Source of the DNA: Bacteroidia bacterium
GTDB lineage: Bacteria > Bacteroidota > Bacteroidia > J057
Direction: 5' to 3'
Assembly (NCBI GenBank): GCA_030430205.1
Contig: JAUIGE010000027.1
Span: 30,348 to 94,347 of the forward strand
DNA: 64,000 nucleotides
Shown here: positions 25,039-32,530 of the stretch, one piece after another
How the letters are laid out: the number at the start of each line of letters is the position of its first letter
Numbering within the stretch: the first letter of the stretch is position 1
Notes under the pieces: model-generated
The model's database searches: none
What the model was told of the DNA's origin: nothing
The model's input: only the letters and a program-made list of their open reading frames with translations
Translations under genes and position numbers: made by a program

Positions 25039-26252
25039 ATATTCCTAAATTTTATGACTTCAAATACGGCTCCTTGCGGGTAGACATCGCGCCCCTGGGG
25101 GAGTTCGACAAATGCATCGCAGTCCAGCAGATTGGCGAAATCGCCGGATCCATGCCCCTGGATGGGATGGGCCATCAGGCGCCCATCTGCTGCCGTAAAG
25201 GTTTTTGCCTGCATAAAATAACTCAGGTCAGGGCGAAAAGAGACGCTTTCCGTTAGCATGGCATACACCGCTTTTGCAGGAGGAAGGCCCATGGATTCTT
25301 CGATCCACCTTTTCGCATAGCGATGAAAACACATAAAAGTAGAAACGGGATTTCCGGGTAAGGCAAAAACAACGGGCCCTCTTTCCTTGCTGCCAAACCA
25401 TATAGGTTTGCCGGGCCGTTGCATCACCCGATGAAAGTGCTTTTCAACGCCGAGTTCTTCCAGGATTTGCGGCACATAGTCCGCTTTTCCCTTGGAAACG
25501 CCTCCACTCAAAATAAGCAAATCGCAGCTTTCAACCAGCATTTCGAGGGTATCCCGCATCTGTTGCAGGTTGTCCCTGAGGTGGTAGCGATTGGCTTTGA
25601 TGCCCATTTCCGCCATTGCCTGCTGCAAGGCGTGTACATTGGACATGCGGATTTGGTGCGGAAGGGGCGTTTGCTCCACTTCTACCAACTCATCTCCTGT
25701 GGAGATGATGGCGGTTTTGGGAGGGCGGCAAACTTTGAGTTTGGCTTTGCCTACCGTCGCAGCGACGGCGATTTCGGGAGGGCCGATTTTTCGGCCGGCT
25801 TTCATCAGGACTTCGCCTGCTTTTCTGTCCAGGCCTTGCTTATGGATATTCTGAAATACTTTTTCAGGAGAAACCGTCAGCCGCGCAAAGCGTTTGCCGT
25901 TTTCTTCCCCAAAATCCACATCCTCATAGCGAATCACGCAATCTGCGCCCTCCGGGCAAACAGCTCCGGTCATGATTTCGATACAGCCATTTTCTGCCTC
26001 TTTCAGCCGTTTTTGCGCTTCTCCCGCATGCTGAATGTCCTCCACCCAAAAGCGTGTTTCCAGGCTTTTCCAGGCATCAAAGCGAAAGGCAATGCCATCC
26101 ATAGAGACGCGATCAAAAGGCGGAAAATCCCGATCAGCATGCACATCCTCGTAGAGGATACAGCCTCTGGATTCATTGAGCGGCAGCTCAACAAAGGGAA
26201 ATTGCCTGATTCGTTGAGCAATAATTTCAGTTGCTTCCTGAACACTAATCAT
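25035..26252 (-). CDS. moeA: Molybdopterin molybdenumtransferase MoeA
   Basis: MoeA inserts molybdate into adenylylated molybdopterin. The 405-residue length is typical. Motifs include FPPFDRVSMDGIAF at the N-terminus, EIMTGAVCPEGADCVIRYED, the MoCF-type core LILSGGVSKGKADYVP and QRPGKPIWFG, and VFALPGNPVSTFMCFHRY. It starts 1 base after the SGNH-type gene ends and overlaps the hydrolase-OsmC gene by 4 bases (start/stop overlap), so the three minus-strand genes form an operon. It faces the fdhD-moaA run from the opposite strand, and moaC/mobA lie just beyond on the plus strand. Confidence 0.94.
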   Translation of the reverse strand: MISVQEATEIIAQRIRQFPFVELPLNESRGCILYEDVHADRDFPPFDRVSMDGIAFRFDAWKSLETRFWVEDIQHAGEAQKRLKEAENGCIEIMTGAVCPEGADCVIRYEDVDFGEENGKRFARLTVSPEKVFQNIHKQGLDRKAGEVLMKAGRKIGPPEIAVAATVGKAKLKVCRPPKTAIISTGDELVEVEQTPLPHQIRMSNVHALQQAMAEMGIKANRYHLRDNLQQMRDTLEMLVESCDLLILSGGVSKGKADYVPQILEELGVEKHFHRVMQRPGKPIWFGSKERGPVVFALPGNPVSTFMCFHRYAKRWIEESMGLPPAKAVYAMLTESVSFRPDLSYFMQAKTFTAADGRLMAHPIQGHGSGDFANLLDCDAFVELPQGRDVYPQGAVFEVIKFRNI

Positions 26253-26253
26253 A

Positions 26254-27258
26254 TTAAAAAAGATTTGCTTCTATATAGGTAATTAGCTTTTCCGAAAAAA
26301 GGAAATGCGCCAAAGCTGAGGGATGCGGATCATGTGGTAAAAAATTCATTCCACATAGCTGGTCGTCTACAGCCAGGTCCACTGTCCTCAATCCCTGCTT
26401 TTCAAAAAAGTCCATAGCCCGCAAGCTAAAAACATTGTGATCCATACCCGCTAGCAGGAGAGAAATTTCTCTCTCGCTGCACCATCTTTGAATCTCCAGC
26501 ATCAGGGCATAAGATATAATTCTTGTATCAATTAAACTGAATTCAAGCTCATCCCAGCTTTTCTCCATCGTATGTACCAAAGCAGATGTTTGCATCAAAG
26601 GCCAGGGTTCCCAATTGAGTTTTTTCCATCCCTGATACATTCTCCTCCTTCTCAGTCTGTGAAAAGGAACCTGTATTTCGCTTCCGCTGGCGAAGTCATT
26701 CTCCCTGAAAGTCAATGACTTACGCCAATGGCGAAGCAGGGCATTTCGTTCGTCATGAAAAGACGCATAGGCGAGGATCACCAGATCGGGCCTGCGACCT
26801 TTGGCATAGGCATGTTTCATGCGTTCAAACATTTGGGTGAGGCTGTAAGCGCTGACGCCATAGTTGCGAACTTCGCAATGCGGAAAATGGCGCTGCAAGC
26901 GCCAGGCAAAGGTCTGGCTATCGGCTACACCGTAGCCGTAAGCCAGCGAACAGCCATAGATATGCACTTCCCGGGAAGTGCTATCGGGCAGTTCATTGGA
27001 AGTCGCCCGAAGCGAATCCTCCGTATGCGTCGCACAAAACTGAATGCCTCCGGCAAGATGGAAGCAATACTTCCCGGGATTGAGCGAAAAGCCCATTTGG
27101 GGATGGAAACAGCCGTAATTGGCTGGCTCTACCCGGGTTTCTACCCGGGGCGATTCATAGCCTTTTTCACCCAGAAGCCTCAGCATAGCTTCCATCAACA
27201 GGACAGCCAGCATCAATAGGATGAGGTTAAAAGTCAATATTTTTGCCCATTTTCGCAT
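26254..27258 (-). CDS. SGNH/GDSL-like hydrolase with N-terminal membrane anchor
   Basis: A 334-residue protein starting at MRKWAK (27258), with one hydrophobic N-terminal segment (ILTFNLILLMLAVLLMEAML). The nucleophile block reads HIYGCSLAYGYGVADSQTF, a GxSxxxGxGV variant of the GDS motif. The last block is FLPHDPHPSALAHFLF, with the Asp and His of the catalytic set. A middle block RNYGVSAYSLTQM holds the oxyanion Gly. Such enzymes deacylate sugars or lipids at the envelope. It is divergent from moaC (29 bases) and leads directly into moeA, although nothing in its sequence connects it to cofactor synthesis. Confidence 0.75.
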   Translation of the reverse strand: MRKWAKILTFNLILLMLAVLLMEAMLRLLGEKGYESPRVETRVEPANYGCFHPQMGFSLNPGKYCFHLAGGIQFCATHTEDSLRATSNELPDSTSREVHIYGCSLAYGYGVADSQTFAWRLQRHFPHCEVRNYGVSAYSLTQMFERMKHAYAKGRRPDLVILAYASFHDERNALLRHWRKSLTFRENDFASGSEIQVPFHRLRRRRMYQGWKKLNWEPWPLMQTSALVHTMEKSWDELEFSLIDTRIISYALMLEIQRWCSEREISLLLAGMDHNVFSLRAMDFFEKQGLRTVDLAVDDQLCGMNFLPHDPHPSALAHFLFSEKLITYIEANLF

Positions 27259-27287
27259 GTAGTACAAATATCTAAGCAATCCCTTTC

Positions 27288-27767
27288 ATGAGCAAAACCT
27301 TTTCCCATCTGGATGAGCAGGATAACCCCAGCATGGTAGATGTCGCTGCCAAGCAAATCAGCCATCGGAAAGCCAGTGCGCAAAGCATCGTGACATTGCC
27401 TGCTGAGGTGATGGAGCATTTCGCAGATGGCGAAATCCAAACCAAAAAAGGCCCTGTCTTCCAGACAGCCATCATCGCAGGCACCATGGCTGCAAAGAAA
27501 ACGCATGATTTGATTCCTTTATGTCATCCACTTGGCATAGAAGGCTGTAAATTTCAAATTTCTGTAAATGAGGCCCGGGAGGTGGTGATCCAATGCACCG
27601 TCAAAGTCACCGGCAAGACCGGTGTGGAAATGGAGGCGCTCACCGGCGCATCTATCGCAGCGCTGACGATCTACGATATGTGCAAGGCTTTCAGCCATGA
27701 GATCGTCATTCGGGACACACGTTTGCTGGCAAAAAGTGGAGGGAAAAGCGATTTTGAGCACAAATAA
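27288..27767 (+). CDS. moaC: Cyclic pyranopterin monophosphate synthase MoaC
   Basis: MoaC turns the MoaA product, 3',8-cyclo-GTP, into cyclic pyranopterin monophosphate. The 159-residue length is normal. The conserved segments are SMVDVAAKQISHRKASA, then AAKKTHDLIPLCHPLGIEG, then CTVKVTGKTGVEMEALTGAS followed by ALTIYDMCKA, and KSGGKSDF near the end. The ATG at 27288 is the first in-frame start. It is divergent from the SGNH gene and overlaps mobA by 14 bases when mobA is started at its TTG. The reaction product would normally be taken by molybdopterin synthase (MoaD/MoaE), whose genes are not in the window. Confidence 0.95.
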   Translation: MSKTFSHLDEQDNPSMVDVAAKQISHRKASAQSIVTLPAEVMEHFADGEIQTKKGPVFQTAIIAGTMAAKKTHDLIPLCHPLGIEGCKFQISVNEAREVVIQCTVKVTGKTGVEMEALTGASIAALTIYDMCKAFSHEIVIRDTRLLAKSGGKSDFEHK

Positions 27768-28314
27768 GCTGAACGGACTGATCCTCGCCGGCGGCCAAAG
27801 CCGGCGGATGGGACGTGATAAGGCGATGATATCTTATCATGGAGTGCCGCAATATGCGTATTTGGCGGGGCTGTTGGAGGGCTTGGAGATAGAGGCCTAT
27901 CTATCTCTTTGTAAAAAGCAACAAGAGGCCTGGCAGATAGATATGCCCCTGATTTTAGATCAGGAAGATAATAAAGGCCCACTTATGGGCTTATATTCCG
28001 CATATCAGGCTCATCCTCAGGCAAGTTGGCTGGTAGTCGCATGTGACTTTGCCTTTTTACAAAAAGAGAGTCTATCCTGGCTCATCAACCACCAAAGTTC
28101 TTCTTGTGAAATTACGGCCTATATCTCGCCTTTTGATGAAAAAGCAGAGCCTTTATTGGCAATTTGGGCTCCAAATGCCTTATCAAAAATTGACAAAGCG
28201 CTAAAACAAGGAGCGTACTCTGCCAGAGAATTTATGGCAACATGTGAAGTGGAATTGATTAAATCCCCTCATCCCGAGCAGTTAAGAAATGTGAATAGGA
28301 TGGAAGATTTCTAG
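27754..28314 (+). CDS. mobA: Molybdenum cofactor guanylyltransferase MobA (TTG start)
   Basis: MobA attaches GMP to molybdenum cofactor to give the bis-MGD or MGD form used by formate dehydrogenase-type enzymes, which fits the presence of fdhD. The nucleotide-binding signature GLILAGGQSRRMGRDKAM opens the protein. The metal-binding Asp is in VVACDFAFLQ, with PLMGLYSAYQ between. I place the start at TTG 27754 because GGAGGG lies 10 bases before it. The only upstream ATG (27697) would add 19 unconserved residues inside moaC. The protein is then 186 residues, a usual size. It overlaps moaC by 14 bases, suggesting coupled translation. Confidence 0.88.
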   Translation: MSTNKLNGLILAGGQSRRMGRDKAMISYHGVPQYAYLAGLLEGLEIEAYLSLCKKQQEAWQIDMPLILDQEDNKGPLMGLYSAYQAHPQASWLVVACDFAFLQKESLSWLINHQSSSCEITAYISPFDEKAEPLLAIWAPNALSKIDKALKQGAYSAREFMATCEVELIKSPHPEQLRNVNRMEDF

Positions 28315-28382
28315 TAGTATTGTAACTTGAAAACAAATAGCTGAAGCGGATTCCGGGCCTGGCGGCTGCTCGTTCAAAATCC

Positions 28383-31148
28383 CTACAACTTATCCTTCAA
28401 ATACTTCGCCGTATAACTCCCTTCCACCAGAAGCAATTCTTCAGGGCGGCCCTGAAATAGCAAACTGCCCCCTTTATCTCCCCCTTCAGGACCCAGATCA
28501 ATGATCCAGTCCGCAGTCTTGATCACATCCAGGTTATGCTCAATAATCAGGATGGTATTTCCGCGCTCTATCAACTCATTCATGGCCCGGAGCAGCTTCT
28601 TGATGTCATCAAAATGAAGGCCTGTGGTAGGTTCATCAAAGATGTACAGCGTGCCTTGCTTTCCGCCTGAGTTGGCGAGAAAAGAGGCCAGTTTCATCCG
28701 TTGGGCTTCGCCGCCTGATAGGGTACTGGTGCTTTGCCCCATCCGCAAATAGCCCAGGCCGACCCGCTCCAGTATGTCCAGTTTTTCCAGGATTTTCTTC
28801 TCCTTTGCGAAAAAGCCCTTTGCTTCGGAGATGGTCATATTGAGGACATCGTCTATGTTTTTGCCCTTGTACTGCACCTCCAGGATGTTGCGCTTGAATC
28901 GCTTTCCCCCACAGGATTCGCACAGCAACTTCACATCTGGCAGAAACTGCATTTCGACTACCGTATAGCCATCGCCTTTGCACTCATCGCACCTTCCGCC
29001 ATCTACATTGAAGGAAAAATGCCCGGGCTTCAGGTTCTTGATATGGGACAAAGGTTGTTTGGCGTAAAGGTCTCGGATCAAGTCATAAGCCTTGATGTAG
29101 GTGACGGGATTGGATCGGGCAGAGCGTCCAATGGGGCGCTGGTCTACCATCTCTATGGCATGTACCAAATGCAAATCTCCTCCCAATTCTTTAGCAAACT
29201 TAATCCCATCTCCCTGTTGCTCTATATGGCGCTTCAGGGTGGGATAAAGGATTTGCTGAATCAAAGTGGTTTTCCCTGATCCGCTTACTCCCGTGACCAC
29301 CGTAAGGGCATGGAGCGGGACGTCCACATTGATGCCTTTCAGGTTGTGCATATAGGCCCCTGAAAGCTGAATGCGGCTATGAATCTTTCTTCTTTTTTCA
29401 GGAACGGCAATTTCATTCTTGCCAGACAGATAATCCCCTGTCAGGGTTGGGGTCTTGACCATTTCTTCAAAAGTCCCGTTGAAAACGACCTCTCCGCCGA
29501 GCTCGCCGGCTCCTGGCCCCAGGTCAATCAATTGATTGGCGTTGCGCATGATGGCCTCGTCGTGCTCGACGACGATGACGGTATTTCCCTGCTCGCGCAG
29601 GGATTTGAGGATGTCTATCAGGCGATCTGTATCGCGGGAGTGAAGGCCGATACTGGGCTCGTCCAGTATGTACATGGAGCCTACCAATCCACTTCCGAGG
29701 GAAGTGGCCAGCCGAATGCGCTGCATTTCTCCGCCTGAAAGGCTGTTGATTTTGCGGTTGAGGGTCAGGTAGCTCACGCCTACTTTGTTCAGATAGCCGA
29801 TCCGCGTGCGGATTTCATGAAGAAGCCTACGTGAAATTTGCGCTTCCCTTTCATCCAACTGAAGGCCCTGGATGGTTGTTTCCATTTCATCCAGCTGCAT
29901 AAAGAGAAAGTCCGAAAGGGTATAGCCAGCGATTTTGACATAGTTGGTGTCTTTTCGCAAGCGGCTGCCTTTGCATTCCGGGCAAGTCGTATATCCCCTA
30001 TATCGGGCCAACATCACCCGGTACTGAATTTTGTGTGTTTTGGAAGCGATATATTCAAAAAACTCATTGATGCCTTCTGCTCCGGGGATACCATCCCAAA
30101 GTTGATCTTTTTGCTTGCGGCTCAACTCGAAATAGGGCTTATGAATGGGAAAATCTGCCGCTTCGGCATGGGCAATAAAAGCTTTTTGGTACTCACTCAT
30201 CACTTCTCCCCTCCATGGAGCTACCCCTGCATCATAGACAGACTTTGTCTGGTCTGGTATGACCAATTGCTCATCTATCCCCAGCACCCGGCCAAAGCCT
30301 TCACACTTGGGACAGGCTCCAAAAGGATTGTTAAAGCTAAAAAAGTCAACCGATGGTCTTTCGAACTGTATCCCATCAGCTTCAAATTTTTCAGAAAAAC
30401 GCCTGACCTCCTCCTCGTTTATCTGGATAAGACATTCGCCAAGTCCTTCCTGATAGGCTGTCTGTACACTGTCCCCCAGCCTGCTCCTCAAATTATTCCG
30501 GTCTGCCCTGGAGACAATATTTCTATCTACCAGGATAACAAAGTGCTCCTTTTCCGGAAGATCTTCCCGCAACAACTCCTCTTCAATATATCTTATTTCA
30601 CCATTTTCCCATATCCGGCTAAAGCCTTTCTGAAGTGTCAATTCCAGTTCTGCACGGTATCCTTTTGACCTAACTTTGATTTCTGTGAGGATGTGTACCT
30701 TTGTTTTCTCTTCGTGTTCCAAAATGAAATCAACGATGTCTGTGACGCTATCAAGCGTGACCAAGGTACCCGATTTGGGGGAGTAGGTTTTGCCTATCCG
30801 GGCAAACATTAGCTTGAGAAAATCGTAAATTTCAGTCGTTGTGCCAACGGTAGACCTTGGGTTTGAGGTGTTTACCTTCTGCTGGATGGCCATAGCCGGA
30901 GAGATACCCTGAATGTAATCGACCTCTGGTTTTTCCATCCGCTCCAAAAACTGCCGCGCATAACTGCTGAGTGATTCCACGTAGCGACGTTGCCCCTCAG
31001 CATACAAAGTATCGAAGGCTAAAGATGACTTTCCTGAACCACTGACACCTGTAATGACCACGAGCTTGTTTCTACCGATTTCTACCGATACATTCTTGAG
31101 ATTATTGACTCTGGCGTTCTTAATATAAATACTGTTCGTACCTTTCAT
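28383..31148 (-). CDS. uvrA: UvrABC system protein A (excinuclease ATPase)
   Basis: UvrA is the damage sensor of nucleotide excision repair, loading UvrB on DNA. The protein has 921 residues. The first ATPase site begins [14 protein letters not shown] and the second [16 protein letters not shown] signatures are [17 protein letters not shown] and [16 protein letters not shown], each followed by a Walker B ([11 protein letters not shown] and [11 protein letters not shown]). Zinc-binding Cys pairs lie in [16 protein letters not shown] and in CDECKGDGY with CESCGGKR. It is transcribed alone on the minus strand, from a region shared with the divergent sigma gene. A minus-strand -7 element (TAAGTTTG, 31200-31207) precedes it by about 50 bases. 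Confidence 0.97.
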   Translation of the reverse strand: MKGTNSIYIKNARVNNLKNVSVEIGRNKLVVITGVSGSGKSSLAFDTLYAEGQRRYVESLSSYARQFLERMEKPEVDYIQGISPAMAIQQKVNTSNPRSTVGTTTEIYDFLKLMFARIGKTYSPKSGTLVTLDSVTDIVDFILEHEEKTKVHILTEIKVRSKGYRAELELTLQKGFSRIWENGEIRYIEEELLREDLPEKEHFVILVDRNIVSRADRNNLRSRLGDSVQTAYQEGLGECLIQINEEEVRRFSEKFEADGIQFERPSVDFFSFNNPFGACPKCEGFGRVLGIDEQLVIPDQTKSVYDAGVAPWRGEVMSEYQKAFIAHAEAADFPIHKPYFELSRKQKDQLWDGIPGAEGINEFFEYIASKTHKIQYRVMLARYRGYTTCPECKGSRLRKDTNYVKIAGYTLSDFLFMQLDEMETTIQGLQLDEREAQISRRLLHEIRTRIGYLNKVGVSYLTLNRKINSLSGGEMQRIRLATSLGSGLVGSMYILDEPSIGLHSRDTDRLIDILKSLREQGNTVIVVEHDEAIMRNANQLIDLGPGAGELGGEVVFNGTFEEMVKTPTLTGDYLSGKNEIAVPEKRRKIHSRIQLSGAYMHNLKGINVDVPLHALTVVTGVSGSGKTTLIQQILYPTLKRHIEQQGDGIKFAKELGGDLHLVHAIEMVDQRPIGRSARSNPVTYIKAYDLIRDLYAKQPLSHIKNLKPGHFSFNVDGGRCDECKGDGYTVVEMQFLPDVKLLCESCGGKRFKRNILEVQYKGKNIDDVLNMTISEAKGFFAKEKKILEKLDILERVGLGYLRMGQSTSTLSGGEAQRMKLASFLANSGGKQGTLYIFDEPTTGLHFDDIKKLLRAMNELIERGNTILIIEHNLDVIKTADWIIDLGPEGGDKGGSLLFQGRPEELLLVEGSYTAKYLKDKL

Positions 31149-31181
31149 GTAACTGTTAGGGTATAAAAATTAACTGCTGAG

Positions 31182-31213
31182 TTTGGATAAGAATCCGTTC
31201 AAACTTATATTTG
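31182..31213 (+). promoter_or_regulatory. Bacteroidota-type promoter for the sigma/anti-sigma operon
   Basis: TTTG at 31182-31185 and TATATTTG at 31206-31213 (TAnnTTTG) are separated by 20 bases, the expected spacing for -33 and -7 elements. The start codon lies 147 bases downstream. Confidence 0.6.
31200..31207 (-). promoter_or_regulatory. Candidate -7 element TAAGTTTG for uvrA
   Basis: On the minus strand, bases 31207 to 31200 read TAAGTTTG, matching TAnnTTTG, 52 bases before the uvrA ATG. It overlaps the plus-strand -7 element of the sigma gene by two bases, so the two promoters would compete. No clear -33 TTTG is present. Confidence 0.4.
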
Positions 31214-31359
31214 TTAGCATTGTTTTACACAACATTCCTTTTGTACTGAGAAGCTAGTCAATTTTAATTTATTTTTTTCATTAAACCTCTCCGCCAAAGT
31301 TTATGATCAAAAATTTTACCTTTCTTAAAGATTACTAAACTGTTTTTTAAACATCAGTC

Positions 31360-31968
31360 ATGGACAAGGCGCTAAACAAAACTCAAGACCGAGACCTGAT
31401 TAAGGGTTTCATGAAAGGAAATGACCGTTGCTTCGAGGTTCTCCTTTCAAAGTACAAAACTAAAGTTTTTACGACGATTTACCTCATTGTAAAAGATCGT
31501 TCTATCGCAGAAGATCTTTTCCAGGAAGTGATGATCAAAGTCGTAAGAATGATCCGCTCTGGAAAGTACAACGAAGAGGGGAAATTTCTCCCCTGGGTAG
31601 TAAGAATTGCCCGTAACCTGGCAATTGACCACTTCCGCAAAGTGCAAAGGAATCCCATCCAGCATGAAAGTGAAGATTATGATATTTTCAATACCATTCC
31701 TCGCTCGGAGGGAAGTGCTGAAGATAAAATAATAAGTGAAGAAAATACCCGTTATATAAAGGAACTTATCCAGCAGCTGCCTGATAAACAACGAGAAGTA
31801 CTTATCATGCGTAGTTATGCTGACCTGAGCTTCAAAGAGATTGCATCCCTAACTGATGTTAGCATTAACACCGCCCTGGGTCGCATGCGTTATGCTTTGC
31901 TTAATCTCAAGAAACTAGCTCAGGAAAAATCGGTTCCTCAGAGCTATGAAAACAAAGTTCAACGATAA
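31360..31968 (+). CDS. ECF-type RNA polymerase sigma factor
   Basis: A 202-residue sigma-70 family protein with only regions 2 and 4. Region 2 covers residues 25-95 (YLIVKDRSIAEDLFQEVMIKV, then FLPWVVRIARNLAIDHFRK). Region 4 covers about 130-190 (LIQQLPDKQREVLIMRSYA, then FKEIASLTDVSINTALGRMR). It would direct RNA polymerase to a small set of promoters. The gene overlaps the next by 23 bases, and that gene encodes a protein with the layout of a membrane anti-sigma factor. A consensus promoter lies 147 bases upstream, leaving a long leader of about 140 bases with no recognised element. The signal sensed is unknown. Confidence 0.9.
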   Translation: MDKALNKTQDRDLIKGFMKGNDRCFEVLLSKYKTKVFTTIYLIVKDRSIAEDLFQEVMIKVVRMIRSGKYNEEGKFLPWVVRIARNLAIDHFRKVQRNPIQHESEDYDIFNTIPRSEGSAEDKIISEENTRYIKELIQQLPDKQREVLIMRSYADLSFKEIASLTDVSINTALGRMRYALLNLKKLAQEKSVPQSYENKVQR

Positions 31969-32467
31969 TGACATTCTGCGCTTCCTCCACGACGAAATGC
32001 TGGAAGAGGAAAGTACGTTGTTTTTGGATGCGTTAACTGAAGATGAAAATCTTTGGGAACGTTACGAGTATTTCCAACTTACCACAGATCAGATCAATAC
32101 ACTTTCTTTTGAGCCGTCTGTTGCATCCGTACAGGCTGTCATGGAAGTTGTAAAAGAGGAAGGGAAAGCTAGTAAACGTAAATTCCGCATTCGGAAATTG
32201 ACCAGCTCTCCCATAAGCGTAGGCCTTGCTGCCGCCTCTTTTCTGACATTATTTATGTTTGCCAGACTGGGAAATAATATCCAACAGGCTAAATCTCAGG
32301 AAGTGATGCTGGATTTTGAGCCTTTACCTGTTCCTACCCTCGTCCATGAGGTGAGAATTGAATCGCACCAGCAAACGGATATTAGCTGGAATGCACAGGA
32401 CCTCAATCAAAAATTGGATCAAATCAAACAAAAAGCACAATCTTTGTCTGATGATCCCCTACTTTAA
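31946..32467 (+). CDS. Probable membrane anti-sigma factor
   Basis: A 173-residue protein with a cytoplasmic helical N-terminal part (DNDILRFLHDEMLEEESTLFLDALTEDENLWERYEYFQ). One transmembrane segment follows at about 89-106 (ISVGLAAASFLTLFMFARL), then a 65-residue periplasmic tail. The N-terminal pattern matches Bacteroidota anti-sigma proteins that pair with ECF factors, but the zinc-binding His/Cys motif of the ZAS type is absent. The reading frame begins 23 bases inside the sigma gene, typical of co-translated sigma/anti-sigma pairs. The function is inferred from layout and position, not from a catalytic motif. Confidence 0.7.
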   Translation: MKTKFNDNDILRFLHDEMLEEESTLFLDALTEDENLWERYEYFQLTTDQINTLSFEPSVASVQAVMEVVKEEGKASKRKFRIRKLTSSPISVGLAAASFLTLFMFARLGNNIQQAKSQEVMLDFEPLPVPTLVHEVRIESHQQTDISWNAQDLNQKLDQIKQKAQSLSDDPLL

Positions 32468-32488
32468 AAGATAGCTATTTTGAATATT

Positions 32489-32520
32489 AAAAGCTCACCC
32501 CATGGGGTGAGCTTTTTTTT
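32489..32520. terminator. Perfect 28-nt palindrome terminator between convergent genes
   Basis: Bases 32489-32516 form a perfect inverted repeat (arm AAAAGCTCACCCCA) followed by a T-run to 32520. It lies between the anti-sigma stop (32467) and the stop of the permease gene on the other strand (32531). It can serve both directions because A-runs and T-runs flank it. Confidence 0.9.
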
Positions 32521-32530
32521 ATGGGAAGCC

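Noticed and set aside
25419..26282. A 287-codon open frame on the plus strand opposite moeA
   Set aside because: moeA has all family motifs on the other strand; the antisense translation has none.
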